7,170 nt of DNA, taken from NCBI GenBank assembly GCA_029940715.1, contig JAPYTU010000077.1, positions 1 through 7,170 on the forward strand, in the 5' to 3' direction. A program made the position numbers and the translations under genes. Below are positions 5,356 through 7,170 of the stretch, in pieces. The DNA comes from Cytophagales bacterium (lineage in GTDB: Bacteria; Bacteroidota; Bacteroidia; Cytophagales; MED-G16). Under the pieces are notes generated by a model. That model was given only the letters and a program-made list of their open reading frames with translations, ran no database searches and was not told the origin of the DNA. Numbering within the stretch: position 1 is the stretch's first letter; each line of letters starts with the position of its first letter.

Positions 5356-7092
5356 ATGTTTAGATCACATACTTGTGGAGATTTAAGAATAAATGATGTT
5401 GGATCAAAAGTTTCTTTGTGTGGTTGGGTTCATAAAGTAAGGGATAAAGGAAAAATTATATGGATAGACTTAAGAGATAAATATGGCATTACTCAATTAA
5501 TTTTTGAAGATTCTAATACTGACTCAAATACTTTTTTAAAAGCCAGAAATTGTGGAAGAGAATTTGTTTTGAAAATTACAGGACTTGTTTCTGAAAGATC
5601 AGCTAAAAATAAAAATATTGATACTGGCAATATTGAAATTATTGTTGATGAAATTCAATATTTAAATAAATCAGAATTACCACCTTTTATTATTGAAGAC
5701 GAAACTGATGGAGGTGAAGAATTAAGAATGAAGTATAGGTATTTAGATTTGAGAAGGAATCCTCTTCAAAAGAATCTTAAATTAAGACATCAATTAATGA
5801 GGGAAACTAGAAATTTTTTGGATTCAAAAAATTTTATTGAAATTGAAACTCCTGTTTTAATAAAGTCAACTCCTGAAGGAGCTAGAGATTTTGTTGTTCC
5901 ATCTAGAATGAATCAAGGAGAATTTTATGCATTGCCACAATCTCCTCAAACATTTAAGCAACTTTTAATGATTTCTGGTTTTGATAAGTATTATCAACTT
6001 GTAAAATGTTTTAGAGATGAAGATTTAAGAGCTGATAGGCAACCAGAATTTACTCAGATTGATTGTGAAATGTCATTTGTTGAAAGAGATGATATACTTT
6101 CTAATTTTGGGGATTTAATTAAATATTTATTTAAGAAAGTTTTAGGAATAACTATTAATAATATTCCTGTTATGGAATTCTCTGATGCTATAAATTTTTA
6201 TGGTAATGATAAACCAGATCTTCGTTTTGATATGCAATTTGTTGATTTATTTAATGATGTTAAAGGTAGTGGTTTTAATGTTTTTGATGATGCTGAAGCA
6301 ATCATTGGTATAAATGTTCCCAATTGTTCAGAATATTCTAGAAAACAAATTGATGAACTTACTGATTTTGTTAAAAAACCTCAAATTGGGGCAAAAGGAT
6401 TAGTTTATATAAAGTACAATAAAGATGGTACATTAAAGTCTTCTATTGATAAATTTTATAGTTCTGATAAATTATTGGATATTGTTAGTAAGTGTAATTC
6501 TAATAAAGGGGATTTAGTATTAATACTTGCTGGAGAAAAAAATAATACTCAAAATGCTTTATCAGAATTAAGACTTTTAATGGGAAATAAACTTAGTTTG
6601 AGAAATCCTAAAGAATTTAAACCTGTTTGGGTAGTAAATTTTCCTCTTTTAAAGTGGAATGAAGAATTAAAAAGGTTTAATGCTATGCATCATCCATTTA
6701 CTTCACCAATAAATGAAGACATTTCTTTACTTGATAAAGATCCTTCATCTGTTAGAGCAAATGCATATGATTTAGTTATAAATGGTGTTGAAATTGGTGG
6801 TGGATCTGTTAGAATTTTTAAAAAAGAACTTCAAGAAAAAATGTTTAATGTATTAGGTTTCACTAAAGAAGAATCAAAAAAACAATTTGGCTTTTTATTG
6901 AATGCTTTTCAATATGGAACTCCTCCACATGGTGGGATTGCATTTGGTTTTGATAGGTTATGTGCTTTATTTGGTGGTAAAGAATCTATTAGAGATTTTA
7001 TTGCATTTCCAAAAAATACATCTGGGCGTGATGTAATGATTGATTCTCCTTCAAAAATTAAACTGGATCAACTTGAAGAACTTGGACTCTGA
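5356..7092 (+). CDS. aspS: Aspartyl-tRNA synthetase (bacterial type)
   Basis: Class II synthetase that charges tRNA-Asp with aspartate using ATP, in the cytoplasm. At 578 aa it is close to the ~590 aa of E. coli. The N-terminal OB-fold anticodon-binding domain covers about 15-105, with GWVHKVRDKG (23-32) and DLRDKYG (38-44). DETDGGEELRMKYRYLDLRR (115-134) leads into the catalytic core. Motif 1 is around 160-184 (IEIETPVLIK, then TPEGARDF). Motif 2 is CFRDEDLRADRQPEFTQ at 218-234, and the aspartate-binding loop SPQTFKQ lies at 196-202. The bacterial GAD insertion domain occupies about 285-420. The core resumes with HHPFTSP (445-451), NGVEIGGGSVRI (476-487) and motif 3, GGIAFGFDRL (526-535). 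The C-terminus SPSKIKLDQLEELGL matches where family members end, supporting the TGA at 7090-7092 as the true stop. The ATG gives the canonical beginning MFRSHTCGDLR. No Shine-Dalgarno is seen; a TAnnTTTG element lies just upstream. Confidence 0.98.
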   Translation: MFRSHTCGDLRINDVGSKVSLCGWVHKVRDKGKIIWIDLRDKYGITQLIFEDSNTDSNTFLKARNCGREFVLKITGLVSERSAKNKNIDTGNIEIIVDEIQYLNKSELPPFIIEDETDGGEELRMKYRYLDLRRNPLQKNLKLRHQLMRETRNFLDSKNFIEIETPVLIKSTPEGARDFVVPSRMNQGEFYALPQSPQTFKQLLMISGFDKYYQLVKCFRDEDLRADRQPEFTQIDCEMSFVERDDILSNFGDLIKYLFKKVLGITINNIPVMEFSDAINFYGNDKPDLRFDMQFVDLFNDVKGSGFNVFDDAEAIIGINVPNCSEYSRKQIDELTDFVKKPQIGAKGLVYIKYNKDGTLKSSIDKFYSSDKLLDIVSKCNSNKGDLVLILAGEKNNTQNALSELRLLMGNKLSLRNPKEFKPVWVVNFPLLKWNEELKRFNAMHHPFTSPINEDISLLDKDPSSVRANAYDLVINGVEIGGGSVRIFKKELQEKMFNVLGFTKEESKKQFGFLLNAFQYGTPPHGGIAFGFDRLCALFGGKESIRDFIAFPKNTSGRDVMIDSPSKIKLDQLEELGL

Positions 7093-7124
7093 CTGATTAT
7101 TAAGGATAAATTATATTTTTTAAT

Positions 7125-7170
7125 TCATTCTCTTTCTATTGCATCCATTAAAAATTTTTCCCATCCTGGA
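7125..7170 (-). CDS. Possible C-terminal fragment of a leftward gene (5' end outside window)
   Basis: On the minus strand a frame open to the right edge ends at TGA (plus-strand TCA at 7125-7127) and encodes PGWEKFLMDAIERE. The mixed composition, with Trp, Pro and paired charged residues in a helix-like ending, looks more protein-like than random A+T-rich DNA. It would converge on aspS with a 32-base gap, a spacing like others in this window. A second minus frame is also open here and ends at 7120-7122, giving a less convincing sequence (GKIFNGCNRKRMN). Fourteen residues are too few to name a family. Confidence 0.35.
   Translation of the reverse strand, partial: PGWEKFLMDAIERE

Noticed and set aside
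7093..7124. Possible terminator after aspS, with a run of T at 7115-7121.
   Set aside because: No G/C-containing stem precedes the T run, so there is no support for an intrinsic terminator.
7090..7170. The aspS frame stays open after its TGA to the window end, suggesting readthrough or TGA recoding.
   Set aside because: The protein before TGA ends where AspRS family members end, TGA also ends tadA cleanly, and Trp is TGG throughout; the open tail is the antisense of a likely leftward gene.
1..7170. Search for an undescribed system: CRISPR-like repeats, retron-like elements, toxin-antitoxin pairs, phage or defence genes.
   Set aside because: Every substantial segment is accounted for by recognisable housekeeping genes with intergenic gaps of at most 73 bases, leaving no room or repeat structure for such a system.

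Overview
The window is a compact stretch of bacterial chromosome that is strongly A+T-rich by eye. It most likely comes from a member of the Bacteroidota, probably an uncultured flavobacterium-like, streamlined (perhaps marine) lineage. Four things point that way. AroE is short (244 aa) with the HSFSKxYF variant of the shikimate-binding motif. AspRS carries the DETDGGEELRMKYRYLDLRR block I associate with Bacteroidota. The oxidoreductase is a Tat-exported Gfo/Idh/MocA protein of a type common in that phylum. None of the gene starts has a convincing Shine-Dalgarno sequence, and the one clear promoter-like motif is the Bacteroidota -7 element TAnnTTTG. The standard bacterial code fits: TAA and TGA are both used as stops and Trp is TGG.

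Layout. Bases 1-2839 read rightward: the 3' end of a probable membrane protein gene overlaps aroE (shikimate dehydrogenase) by 8 bases, and uvrB (excision-repair helicase subunit) follows 8 bases after aroE and starts with TTG. Bases 2825-5282 read leftward, in transcription order: tadA (tRNA adenosine deaminase), sodA (Mn/Fe superoxide dismutase) 67 bases later, and a Tat-signal Gfo/Idh/MocA oxidoreductase only 3 bases after sodA. The oxidoreductase and uvrB converge and overlap by 15 bases at their 3' ends. A 73-base divergent intergenic region separates tadA from aspS (aspartyl-tRNA synthetase), which reads rightward to 7092. The last ~45 bases probably hold the 3' end of a leftward gene converging on aspS.

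Functionally these are housekeeping genes: aromatic amino acid synthesis, DNA repair, superoxide defence, tRNA modification and tRNA charging. The one accessory-looking gene is the exported oxidoreductase, whose substrate cannot be read from the sequence. There is no intergenic stretch over 300 bases. I saw no rRNA, tRNA, CRISPR array, insertion sequence, phage gene or defence system, and no evidence of an undescribed system. The points most worth a second look are a nine-G run inside uvrB, a ten-A run over the catalytic lysine of aroE, the convergent gene overlap, the sodA/oxidoreductase pairing, and the near absence of CGN arginine codons beside a conserved tadA.
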